Shown here: piece after piece, positions 1 to 10,583 of the stretch | How the letters are laid out: each line of letters opens with the position of its first letter | How positions within the stretch are numbered: position 1 is the first letter of the stretch | Source: Calvatia gigantea | Taxonomy: Eukaryota > Basidiomycota > Agaricomycetes > Agaricales > Lycoperdaceae | Length of the DNA: 64,000 nucleotides | Assembly: GCA_025093985.1 (NCBI GenBank) | Contig: JACAAK010000001.1 | Location: 3,038,001 to 3,102,000, forward strand | Direction of reading: 5' to 3' | Translations under genes and position numbers: made by a program | The notes under the pieces: model-generated | Database searches by the model: none | Told to the model about the DNA's origin: nothing | What the model saw: the letters and a program-made list of their open reading frames with translations, nothing else

Positions 1-759
1 GGAAATATATTTATTGGTACACCAAGTTCATCCATCGAAATGATATTGGATTCTCATCCAACTTTGCAGCTGGTTTGGGTGCCGGTACGACCGAGGGTGT
101 CCTTGTCGTAACTCCGATGGAGGTTGTCAAAATTCGACTGCAGGCTCAGCAACATTCCCTCGCTGATCCGATGGAGGCACCAAGATATCGCAATGCTGGC
201 CATGCTGTCTACACCATTATCCGTGAAGAGGGTGTTGCTACCCTCTACCGTGGTGTCTCCCTCACCGCTCTCCGCCAAGCCACTAACCAAGGTGCAAACT
301 TCACGGCGTATCAGGAAATCAAGAAGTTCGCGCACCGAATGCAGCCCGAACTTACCGAACTCCCGTCGTACCAGCACATGATTATCGGACTCATTTCAGG
401 CGCCATGGGTCCCTTTTCTAATGCCCCCATTGATACCATCAAAACCCGTACGTGCTTCATTTGATCGTCAATCCCCTTGATCTATATTCACCTCGATCGC
501 TGCTTGATTCTCCTTGATTTCATTAGGTTTGCAAAAGGCGACGGCTGTCCCTGGTCAATCAGCATTGCAGCGGATCATGGCCATTGCTTCTGATATGTGG
601 AAGCAAGAGGGTGTCCGGTCGTTCTACAAGGGCATCACTCCTCGTGTACTTCGTGTTGCTCCTGGCCAGGCTATTGTTTTCGCCGTTTACGAGCGCGTTA
701 GCCACATAATCGAGAAGATGAAGCCGGCGACGAGGGAAGATGATGGTTACTCTGAGTGA
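1..759 (+). CDS. Mitochondrial succinate/fumarate carrier (Sfc1/Acr1-like), 5' truncated by window edge
   Basis: Mitochondrial carrier family member that would exchange dicarboxylates across the inner membrane. The visible part covers roughly the last two of the three carrier repeats. The signature P-x-[DE]-x-[KR] appears as TPMEVVKIRLQAQ and again as APIDTIKTRLQKA, the latter re-formed by removing an intron at 448-526 (GTACGT donor, ATTAG acceptor). The stretch GAGTTEGVLVVTPMEVVKIR is close to the fungal Sfc1 group. The reading frame is open from base 3, so the start lies outside the window. The protein ends at 757-759. Related carriers such as citrate or oxoglutarate transporters are a less likely alternative. 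Confidence 0.85.
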
Positions 760-1184
760 GGCAGCGGATTTGGAGAGAAGGTCAAGTTATTCAGGACTAA
801 CATGATGATCTGTCTATTTTAGTAGATGTAGCAATCTTGTAACCTACAGGCATTATATCCTTGCGCCTTTTGAATTAATTTCTGTATATTGTATCATTGA
901 ATTCCGACAGTCATTCAAAATTCGATGGGTTCTTTAGATTTATAATTTCTTCTAAGTAACCAGCTTCCGATCTGTTCCTGGTCGCTTCTTGACCATCTCA
1001 AACTTCGTCCTGGTTATAGAACCGGTCATCAGCTCTCCAGGTTAAGGGGCTTACCGGTCCGGTTCACTGAGCAACTGAAGTCTTGGGTATCACTGACTGG
1101 CTTACATCAGTCACACTGCCATTGTCGGTGCTTTTCCTCTTCAGCCAATATTACCCCTTTCCTCGAACCTGACTTGAGATCGCA

Positions 1185-2420
1185 ATGGCTGCCCGACGCA
1201 CTGTTCTCGTACTTCATGGGTGAGAAAACCGCGGCCGCTGCGTGAAATAGAGGTCTGATGAACAGGCTACAGGTACTCCCAAAATGGGAGCATATTTAGT
1301 AAACGGGTGGGTACATACTCCCGGTGTCATTAATGAATTACGTTCAATGCAATCGCTAGTTGGGTGCGCTGAGGAGAGAAGCTAAAGACATTGAATTTGG
1401 TACGCCAAACCCCACATCTCGTAATCTTTGCTAACGATAACATCAATCAGTTTTCATTGACGCACCACACATCCTCCAACCTATCGACCTGATTAGTGCT
1501 CATGCACGCAATCCTGTGCTCAACTTCGATGTGCAACCCGATGAGCAAACACAGGAACAAGAACAGGATCCTACGCTTACGCCCAGGGCATGGTGGAGAC
1601 CGAACCCAGAGCGGACAAAGGGTGTTGGATTGGAAGAGTCTCTTGCGGTTATACGAGATGTTCTGAAAACAAGGAAATTCAGTGTGAGTGTCCCTTCCTC
1701 TCACAAGACTCGTTGATGTGTTTTGACAAGCAGAATAGGGTGTCATGGGCTTCAGGTAAGCTGCCCGTGTTTTGTGTCATGAGTAGATCCCATCCTGACG
1801 ACCGGCGGGCTTTCTGCTGAACGAAGTCAAGGCGCCGCGCTTGCTGCGATTGTTGCTGCGCTGTTGGAGAAACCAGAGAGATATCCGCCATTCTTGGTTG
1901 ATGGAAAACCGCCACATCCACCGATGTGCGTCATTTCATCCATTCTTCTTGTTTTGAGACAGCTAGTAAATATCTAGATTGGTCAGCCAATTCTGTATAG
2001 CTGTCTCCGGCTTCAAACTCACAGATCCGATTTGCGACGTCCTTTTCACTCCATCGTACTTGACACCCACCCTTCATGTCATTGGGAAGAACGATGTAGT
2101 CGTTATTGAGGAACGTTCCAGGAAATTGATTGAGGTTTCAGCCAATAAACGGGTGGAGGAGCACGATGGAGGTATACTACCTTCTCCTTAGCCCCCCATA
2201 TCGACTTTACTGGATCTAATGATCTGGTTCTGCAGGTCACTTTGTCCCTTCCAAGGGTAGTTGGCGTAAATTCCTAACTGAGTTTTTGAGGAATCCGTTC
2301 AACAATATCCCCTCCCCTGGCATGTCTTCTGTTTCAGCGCCGCCGTCTGGGACTGCGACACCTACTACATCAATGTCTTCTGGCGGACCAACTTTGCCTT
2401 TGATGGCCCAGAAGCTGTGA
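1185..2420 (+). CDS. FSH1-family serine hydrolase, copy 1
   Basis: Alpha/beta hydrolase of the FSH1 (DUF341) family; substrate unknown, esterase-like. The start is MAARRTVLVLHG at 1185. Short introns join this to GYSQNGSIFSKR (from 1273), LGALRREAKDIEF (from 1360) and VFIDAPHILQPID. The nucleophile elbow is VMGFSQGAALAA (G-F-S-Q-G). A late aspartate lies in HVIGKNDVVV and a histidine in HDGGHFVP, completing a Ser-Asp-His triad. The C-terminus is a Ser/Thr/Pro-rich tail ending in LMAQKL and a TGA at 2418-2420. It is followed by a second FSH1 gene on the same strand, indicating tandem duplication. Exon joins were made by eye from protein conservation. Confidence 0.85.
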
Positions 2421-3424
2421 TTGATCACAGTCTTGGGAGCTGTCAAGGTAGAAATGTGGGTACAGTCTCCTCTCTCATGTGTCCTACTGTATTTCAGACC
2501 TGCATTCGCAAGGAAATAAATCAACGAATAGCCTCATTGAGTGTGAAGATACCTTTTCCTCGCTGTTTTTTTTTTTGACTTTCATGCCTTATCTGCGCTC
2601 ACCTTCCCACAATCATGGAAATCAAATTTGTCCATGGCCCTTAGCAAGTGCCCTTTCTGATCATCTGAAACTGTGGGAATGGGCGTTTGAACAAGGGTTG
2701 AACGCTGAGTATTGGGTCACCTTGTAAGCCGACGTCTGCCACAAAGTAAACTACCTCACGGAAACATGAAAGTTTGATATTCAAAGCGTTGAACGTTGAA
2801 TACTGAAGCCTCAAGGACTAGCAGACTTCTGTGTGCGGGAAGTATTACGTGCGTATTTTTGGGCTTCCTTTATCTCAAACCCCCCGGAAGCCATGCTAGT
2901 TAAACGTTAAATGTCTGGCAAACGTGTGTCCGTGCTCCGACACCCCAAATTCTGCCCAAAGCGGCCTAATATCGACCTCGCGTTCTCGTTGTGATTTCCG
3001 GGCTTGACTTACCGACTCCATCCTCAGATTGCCTACGGGAGGGTTAGAAGCTGCATGCTGCTGATGGGGCTAAATTTAAAGCATCTTGAAACAAAATTTT
3101 CTCGAATTCTGGCCAGGCTTTAGTTTTAAGCCAATGACAAATCAAAGGGTTGGGTGCACTCCCCTGCAGCTGTCGCCGACACTTGTTTCTGAACGCATGT
3201 ATATAAGCCCTTATCGACCGCATGCTCTCACGAGAAGCTGAGAAGGGCTTATATAATAAATAAAAAATAGACCGCAGTCGTCCGGTGGGTAGCGCCTGCC
3301 ACAGACGTCTTCCGGTCGAGTGCGTTCATCAGGTGAGGGATTGAATGTATCCTAGAGCCTTAACCAATTAGAGTGTTTGATTATCAGGAAGGGATATTGA
3401 TCGAAGTGGTTTGTCCAGGTCATA
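2421..3424. other. Intergenic region between the two FSH1 genes
   Basis: No supportable gene. It holds the 3' flank of the first hydrolase and the promoter of the second, with AT-rich stretches near 3198-3270. Confidence 0.5.
3200..3206 (+). promoter_or_regulatory. Candidate TATA element upstream of second FSH1 gene
   Basis: TATATAA lies about 220 bp before the ATG at 3425; a second AT-rich site, TTATATAATA, is near 3248. The distance implies a long leader or a leader intron, so the assignment is tentative. Confidence 0.3.
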
Positions 3425-4676
3425 ATGACTTCCCCAAAGAAGAAAGTGTTGGTCTTGCATGGGTGAGGTTAATCCGCTCATCGATCTCCAGTACGCTGTA
3501 ATTCTGGGCGCAGGTGGACACAGAATGGAAGAATTTTCAAGGAGCGGGTAAGCCGAGTGTCGGTTTCTTTGTGATTCAAGGTGCTAAACTGCTGAACTCT
3601 AGTTAGAACCATTCTGCCAAGAATGTGACAAGAGAGGAATTGAGCTCAGTAAGTCGTCCCCAGTTAGATCATAACTATCATGCCATGCCATAACGAACAT
3701 CATCAAATGTAGTCTTCCTTGACGGTCCACATGTGGTCAACGTGGATGAGATCATTGCGGCCTGGACTCGCAACCCAGCGTTCGCGCAGGACTTGCAGAT
3801 TGATCTCAAGTCCCCAGAACTGAAGGAGGACTTGAAGAAGACGGACCCGAGGGCGTGGTGGGAGTATAACAAGGGCAGGACATTGGCCCTGGGTATCGGG
3901 GATACTTTTGATGTAGTTAGAGGTGCTTTGGAGAAGCAGCGGTTTGATGTGCGTGTTGGGTACATGGATACCTCGAGGCATTTCGTCACTGACTCTAATT
4001 TCGGTTCCAGGGAGTCTTTGGGTTCAGGTAGGTTGATTCTTCCTGTTGTTGATCTCGGCGGTCCTGGCTGTGCGGATGTCGGCCGTTGCTCTTTTTTATT
4101 TATTTATTGATTGCCCCTCCACCTGCGTGTAGTCAGGGAGCTGCGCTCGCAACTATTGTTTCTGCGATGGTAGGCACTATTATTCCCGCTGAGTTCTAAA
4201 TAGAGCTGACGGTACCAACTACAGTTAGAGCGACCAGCTTTGTACCCTTATTTCATCCAAGACGGGAAGCCTATTCATCCGCCCCTGTAAGTCGAATTTG
4301 CGACAATTGAACGTGATTGAACAGGGACAAAAGACAGTTCTGTGTTGCGGTTTGCGGGTTCAGATTGATTGATCCCGTCTCTACGCGGGTGTTAACCCCC
4401 TCGTTCAAGACACCTACGTTGCACATTATCGGCAAGCAGGATAGCATCGTACCCATGCCAAGGTCGCAAGCATTGATTAGCTTGTCAGAGCAGAAGCGTG
4501 TGATTGTCCATGATGGAGGTGCGTCATGCTGGCATAGCAGGTTGTTGTGACTTATGGGCATCTTTTCAGCTCACGTCGTACTGCTAACAGCGCCGTGGAT
4601 AGCATTATACTGTGACTTTATCTGTAACCCCTCGTTAGATACCCTCAGCACAATAGGAGGGGATGCCAGGCTGTAG
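3425..4676 (+). CDS. FSH1-family serine hydrolase, copy 2
   Basis: Paralogue of the upstream hydrolase with the same exon pattern, including a first exon that stops inside the HG dipeptide of VLVLHG. It begins MTSPKKKVLVLHG, continues WTQNGRIFKER, then ELIFLDGPHVVNVDEII. The nucleophile motif is FGFSQGAALATIVSAM; the acidic residue lies in HIIGKQDSIVP. The histidine segment reads HDGAHVV, with Ala replacing the usual second Gly. The C-terminus (LLTAPWIALYCDF, end at 4674-4676) resembles the family's W-x-x-F ending but differs completely from the Ser/Thr tail of copy 1. Seven or more introns are inferred from conserved blocks. Substrate unknown. Confidence 0.8.
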
Positions 4677-4853
4677 AGTACTGTGAATAAATAATGAGAT
4701 CGATGTGTGACTCGGCAGAAAGTGTTGCGTGACGTGACAGTGGCCCAACAGGTGTACATAAAGATATCTGGATATTGGCTCCCATTTACTGTCAACTCAG
4801 TTCTTTCTACCATTTCCTCCACTTTCTCCGTCTTCTTACGCGTCGAAAGAAAA

Positions 4854-7800
4854 ATGTCTTCATGGACGCCCCAGCCCCAAGGTCTGGAGGAAATTCTACG
4901 TACCATTCATGAGTCCACCGACATGAACGTCGCTGTCCAGCGGTCTATCACCCAGGTAAGTCTCGTCTCCTGCTGTCTGTGTGGCTGCAGCGCTGATTGG
5001 TATGTTGTTTAGAAACTCAACTCATTCACGCGTATCCCAGAGTACATCGGTTACCTTGCTTACATCCTAAGCTCTTTGACCCAGGAGGAAGACCGCATAC
5101 GTACCATCGCTGGCTACCTTCTTAAGAATAATTCTCGCCTCATCCTGCAGGCACCATCCCCAGTTGCAGAGTATGTGAAGTCCGCAGTATTGCAGGCCTT
5201 TAACGACCAGTCAATTATGATTCGCAATGCCGCAAGTCAGGACATCGTCGCCTTCCTCGGTGTCCTCGAGCCTAGGAACTGGCCGGAATGTCTACAGCAG
5301 TTGGTGAACGCGTTGGATGCTTCCGATTTGGATAGGCAAGAGGTGAGCGACCCTTCAACACGTAATGTTTTTGGACCAGGGGCCCCTTGCAGCTACCCGG
5401 CTGGTTTCCGCAATCCAGAGTGTCCTTCGTTCCACGTCTTGTGACATTAACTAATATAATTTATTAAGGCTGCGTTCAATGCGCTCGAGAAGGCTTGCGA
5501 GGATTATCCACGCAAGATGGACGTCGAGATCAGTGGGACGCGGCCGCTCGACTACATGATCCCGAAATTTTTGATGCTCTCTGAGCATCCTTCCGCCAAG
5601 ATGCGATCGCACGCAGTGGCATGCCTCTCATACTTTGTTCCAATCAATTGCCAGTCCCTCTTTGTTCATATCGACAACTTCATCGCTTGCCTCTTCAAGC
5701 GAGCATCTGATGATGATCCTTCGGTTAGGCGCCATGTTTGCCAAGCTCTCGTCCTTCTTCTCGCGGCTCGTCCGGAAAAGCTCATGCCGGAAATGAACAA
5801 TGTCGCGGAGTATATGCTCTACTCCACCAAGGACAAGAATGAGAATGTCGCTTTGGAGGCTTGCGAATTTTGGTTGACGTTCGCCGAGGATGCCGACCTA
5901 GCACCGTACTTACACCCGCTTTTGGCAAAGGTTGCACCGGTGCTTTTGGACTGTATGGTCTACGGCGAGGACGACCTTTTATGGTTAGAGGGTGACGCAG
6001 AGGATGCTGCTGTTCCAGATAAAGAGACTGATATCAAGCCACGGCATTACGGAGGTAAAGCTCACGGCTTGGAGCGCGAAGCCACTTCAGATCCAAATGC
6101 TCAACAAAAGCCTCGCATTGGCGCCTATGGCGAGGAGACGATTGACTCCGACGATGAAGACGAGTATGATGAGTATGACGATGACTTTGCAGAAGAGATG
6201 TCTACCGAGTGGAACCTGCGTAAATGCGCTGCCGCCGCTCTTGATGTGCTCGCGGTTAGATTCAGTGGTGATCTTCTAAACGTGCTTCTCGGGCCCCTGA
6301 AAGAGAAGTTGTGGAGCCAAGATTGGTTACAGAGAGGAAAGCGGCATTTTAGCTTTGGGGGCCATGGCCGAAGGTACGCGATCTTCTCTTCGCTTAGCGT
6401 CGCCCCTTACAGTGCTATCATAGGTTGTATCGAATCCATTGAACCCCACCTTCCGACGCTAATCCCGTATCTCATCAACACCCTAAATGACCCCAAAGTG
6501 AGTAATAACCGTCAGCTAGGGTTCTTTTTTCCGATTAGCTCTCCAGCCCCTCGTACGATCAATTACCTGCTGGACCCTTGGTCGATATGCGAGCTGGTGT
6601 ACCCAGCCTTTATCGGATGAACACAAACGCCTCTATTTCATCCCAACTATGGAAGGTGTACGTGGAAAAACGTTATTTGGTGGTTGATTTTCGCTGATCA
6701 AATTTCTAGCTCCTGCGTATGGTTCTAGACAACAACAAACGTGTCCAAGAAGCAGGCTGCAGTGCCTTCGCTACGCTGGAAGAAGATGCCGGACCTGAAC
6801 TTGCTCCCTACCTAGAGCCCGTTCTCCGGAACTTGGTTTTCGCTTTCGACAAATATCAACATAAGAATATGCTGATCTTGTATGATGCCGTTGGCACTTT
6901 GGCTGATGCTGTTGGTCGTGCATTAGCGAACCCGACATACGTGGATATCTTGATGCCACCATTGACTGCTCGGTGGGCAAAGCTAAAGGATGATGATGAA
7001 GATCTGATTCCACTCCTGGAGGTGCGGGTGTCTGCCTATTCTGATGATTTTGTTCTAACTATGATTTTAGTGCCTTGCATCTGTGACCATTGCTATGGGC
7101 CCAGCGTTCTTGCCCTACGCTGGCCCGGTATTTGATCGATGCAACCACATCATCCATCAATCTCTCGTACAATACCAACAATTCCAGCAGAACCCCGATC
7201 TCGATGAGCCCGGAGGCTCATTCTTGGTCGTTGCACTCGATTTGCTCTCTGGTCTTACCCAGGGTTTGGGGATGGCTTTGGAGCCATTCATTACCAGCAG
7301 CAATCCGAATATGCTGAGCTTGTTAACATTCTGCCTGAAGCACCCACAGGCTCCCGTGAGGCAGTCCGCATATGCCCTGGTTGGTGATATGGCGATGGGA
7401 TGCTTTGTGTTGTTGCGCCCGCATATGCCGGGTATCATGCAGGAGTTGATTCAGCAACTCGATCCGGAACCCAAGTTTGAGTTCATTAGTGCTTCCAATA
7501 ATGCTGCGTGGTCAGTCGGTGAAGTAGCATTACGATATGGTCGAGGTGAGCGTCCTTCCGCCTATGGGTGTTATCCTTCTGATCCATTCAATTTTGACAG
7601 ATGACCCCGAGTTTCAGCAATGGGTCAACCCGCTCATTTCACGCCTCATTCCCATCCTCTTGCACCCCAAGGCGCCACGAAGTCTACATGAGAATGCTGC
7701 AGTGTCGATAGGCCGCATCGGTCTCATGCATCCTACCCATGTCGCGCCTCATTTACCAGAGTTCGCTCAAGCCTGGTGCCAAGCCCTATATGAGATTCGT

Positions 7801-8110
7801 GATAACGATGAGAAGGATTCTGCATTCCGCGGGCTTTGCACGCTCGTGCAGACGAACCCTGCGGGTATCGCCAAGGCAAGTAACTAACACTATAATTTCC
7901 CCGGCTTCTTGCTGACGATCGCAACTTCAGAGCTTGCTATGGTTCTGTAACTCCATCATCCGTTGGAATCAACCGTCCCCAGAACTTAACGGCATGTTCA
8001 CCACGCTTCTCCAGGGATTCAAACAACATGACGAGGCAGGATGGGCAGCACAAATGGCATCATTCCCTCCAGTTATCCGGGAACGTTTGGCTACCCGATA
8101 CGGCGTCTGA
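4854..8110 (+). CDS. Transportin / karyopherin beta-2 (Kap104), with an apparent 1-nt frameshift
   Basis: HEAT-repeat nuclear import receptor that carries RNA-binding cargo (PY-NLS) through nuclear pores. The start is [20 protein letters not shown]. Diagnostic transportin features are [35 protein letters not shown], an acidic loop ([15 protein letters not shown]) and [18 protein letters not shown]. The protein ends in ERLATRYGV at 8110. Introns include 4956-5012, 5343-5468, one after NTLNDPK, and a GC-AG intron at 7876-7930. The exon around 6330-6375 needs a frame change: after W-L-Q-R the next codons fit [13 protein letters not shown] only if one G of the pair at 6336-6337 is dropped. All other exons are intact and collinear, so a consensus error is at least as likely as a broken gene. 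Confidence 0.9.
7876..7930 (+). other. GC-AG intron in transportin
   Basis: The exon end CCAAG is followed by GCAAGT, a perfect donor consensus except for GC in place of GT. A CTAAC branch-like site follows, and the intron ends in CTTCAG at 7930. Removing it joins GIAK to SLLWFCNS in frame, as expected for transportin. Confidence 0.75.
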
Positions 8111-8865
8111 GACTCTTTGATTATGCCCCTTTTTGCTCCGTCATCGCCAACCCCAGTTTGTCATTCGCGCTTTGTTATGTGTCCTCATTCTGTGCAAACG
8201 GCCAACAAATCATGGTTTTACTGCTTATCCCGCTTTTATGACGTAACATTGTGTCCATCCTCCTCGCTATCTGTCTTCCCCTCCAATTGTGCTTTGTCTT
8301 CCTTTCTCCTCTTGGTTTGTTGCACCTGGATCTTTGGCTTGTCTTTAGTAACAGCAACCGTTGCTTCTCATATGTCCGCCATCCTGATATCTCTTTTTTC
8401 TATCTGGATGCCCCGTTTTAGTAGTTAGTGTATCCCGAACCATCATGGCAAAGCGAGGGCGACCTCCATTTGCAGCGAATCGCTCACACCTAGGTTCGTC
8501 CCGCCATCTTATATCATTTTAGGTAGTATTAGTAGTTACATAGTAGATAGTTCAGTAGCATAGTTTTTCTCCCAGTAGATAGGAATTTCTCCCTTCCCCA
8601 TTTTGTATTATTACCCCACTAAGGCTGATGTGGGCACTGGTTATGGAGCCCGCAGATCAACGACGAGGATACTTTTTACGCTCTTACAGCTATGATACTC
8701 TGTAGCATGCCCCTTTCTGAAAAAAATAGGAACAGAACTACGTTATGAGAGATAGTCACTGTAGGGGGAAGGTCAAACAATAATCCCTTGGAAACGAATA
8801 GTACGGGACACAGCCAATACAATAAACCAATCTCGACCATCCCAGGGCTTCAAGAACTTTAAACA
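8111..8865. other. Convergent 3' flank
   Basis: Region between the ends of transportin (plus) and the lectin (minus). Pyrimidine-rich plus-strand sequence and AT-rich stretches fit 3' UTRs; no gene seen. Confidence 0.5.
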
Positions 8866-10583
8866 TTAAAACCGCTTCTCATTCGCATATGGACCAAACC
8901 TCCCCGCTCCACCCATCCCAAGCATCCCACCACCACCACTCGAAACACCACCAAAGTTACCAGAGCCGAATCCACCATAGCGTTTTCGGCGTTGGTACTC
9001 TTTCCACCCATACACACCCCCAGCGGCGACTCCGGCAAAGAGGAAGAGTTTGAACAGGAATCCAAACCAGCTGCCACCTTCGGACTTGGAACCTGATAAA
9101 CCCGAAGGACGCCAGCTTGATTTCTTGGGTTTGTTTTGTGGTGCGGCGGAAACGATTGCGGAAGAGGTTGTTACGGAGATTATACTGTTCAGAGGGTGTA
9201 TGAGAGACTTGAGACGAAAGGTGGAGGGGAAGGACGTACTCGTGTGCGTCGGAGACGCCGCCTGTGAGTGCGGTGTATCCGAGGAATGGGCCAATGGGCA
9301 GTGTAACATTTTCTACGGAGAAGCAGTCCGACCAGTCATCCCCTGCAAGTCAAAAAAAAACAGCACAAGGTGAGTTACCAGACACGGTGATGAGTAACAA
9401 AATATTGGCAGACAGGCTTTGTATTGTATTTTGACATCAAGAAATTGGTTCTTGACATACGTGACCTTGAGTTTGGTGGCGACGTTTGTTCGACGGACGT
9501 TTGCCTGTGATCGTAGGTGAGCCCCGGACCGACATTTGGGGAGGTATTAGGAGGGTTGCTTACAGAACACGCGCCGATGGCTTGTCCTTCGCCGTCGTTT
9601 CCATTGTCGAAGCTCTTGTCGCCGTTGAAAACGAAGCCAGAAATACGGGGGAACGAATACCCGTGTCTGGAGTTGGCGTAACTGGAAGTGCATAGTGAGA
9701 CTTGCATTGCCAGAGGTAAAAGAGAGTAAGACATACGTATCCACGATGATGGCTAAGCCATTAAAGTTATCTGGGCACAGATTGCAACGCGTTTAATGAG
9801 GGTAGGCAAGTCAGTGGGGTGGTCTGACCTTTGTTCCCGAAGATAGGACCTGGCTGTGCTCGTTCGGTTGTTAACCACATTGCGAGACCGTCACCGAACA
9901 GATGGGTTGAGTCTCCCGAAATCTAGGATTCACGTTAACGCGCGGAATAGGATGCACAAGGCGGAAAGCCGACTTTGAATTCGGTTTCAATGATGTAGTT
10001 TTGTGCCGATAACGGCAGGCGCGACCACAGCCATCCCTTGGTGGAGGTCAGCAAAGGCTATTGCTTTAATAACATGAGCACTGCACCATTTGTGATTGTC
10101 GATTTCGTGTCAGCCGAACATACTTATTAGTGTTCTAAGGGATTCGAGTGATATAGTCTCGCATTTGAAACTAGGATAGTGTGACGCACAATGTATGAGT
10201 CGGCACCAAAGTCCCACCATCTTGAAGTACCAAGCTTTAGCGAGATGTAGAGAGAAAAGCTGAACACTGACGCACCGGTTCTGAAGATCTTGGTCAATGT
10301 AAGGAGCGTATAGTGAATGTGTTCTGAGGTTCACGGTCTGGAACATATCATATTAGCTCCAGCCTCAAGAGTGGATTAAGTTAAAGAGTTTGGCATCTCT
10401 GACAATTAATATTGTCTCCGCCCACATTAACCATCATTTAACATGAAATAAACCACCCACCCTTTCGATAGTGCGGTTTGCTATCCGCGTTTTGGAGTCC
10501 TCTGCCGCCTGTGCAGCCCCAAATAAAAGCGACCACAAGAGAAGACTGGAGGCTGAAAACGGACTCGAAAACGTCGGGAACAT
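8866..10583 (-). CDS. L-type lectin, VIP36/Emp46-like cargo receptor of the early secretory pathway
   Basis: Binds high-mannose glycoproteins and cycles them between ER and Golgi. The start MFPTFSSPFSASSLLLWSLL is a signal peptide ending in GAAQA. Successive exons give LRTHSLYAPYIDQDLQNRWW, WLWSRLPLSAQNYIIETEFK, FGDGLAMWLT and GLAIIVDTYANSRHGYSFPR, the conserved lectin core including the metal/sugar-binding Asp. Later come PIGPFLGYTALTGGVSDAHD and IISVTTSSAIV, joined across a GTACGT intron. A single transmembrane helix (WFGFLFKLFLFAGVAAGGVY) follows, then a Gly-rich cytosolic tail ending NEKRF. The terminal basic-aromatic residues recall the KRFY-type ER exit signal of VIP36. The stop is TAA (8866-8868 on the complement). 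Confidence 0.87.

Noticed and set aside
9375..9734. Plus-strand ORFs within the lectin gene
   Set aside because: They are antisense shadows of well-conserved lectin exons.
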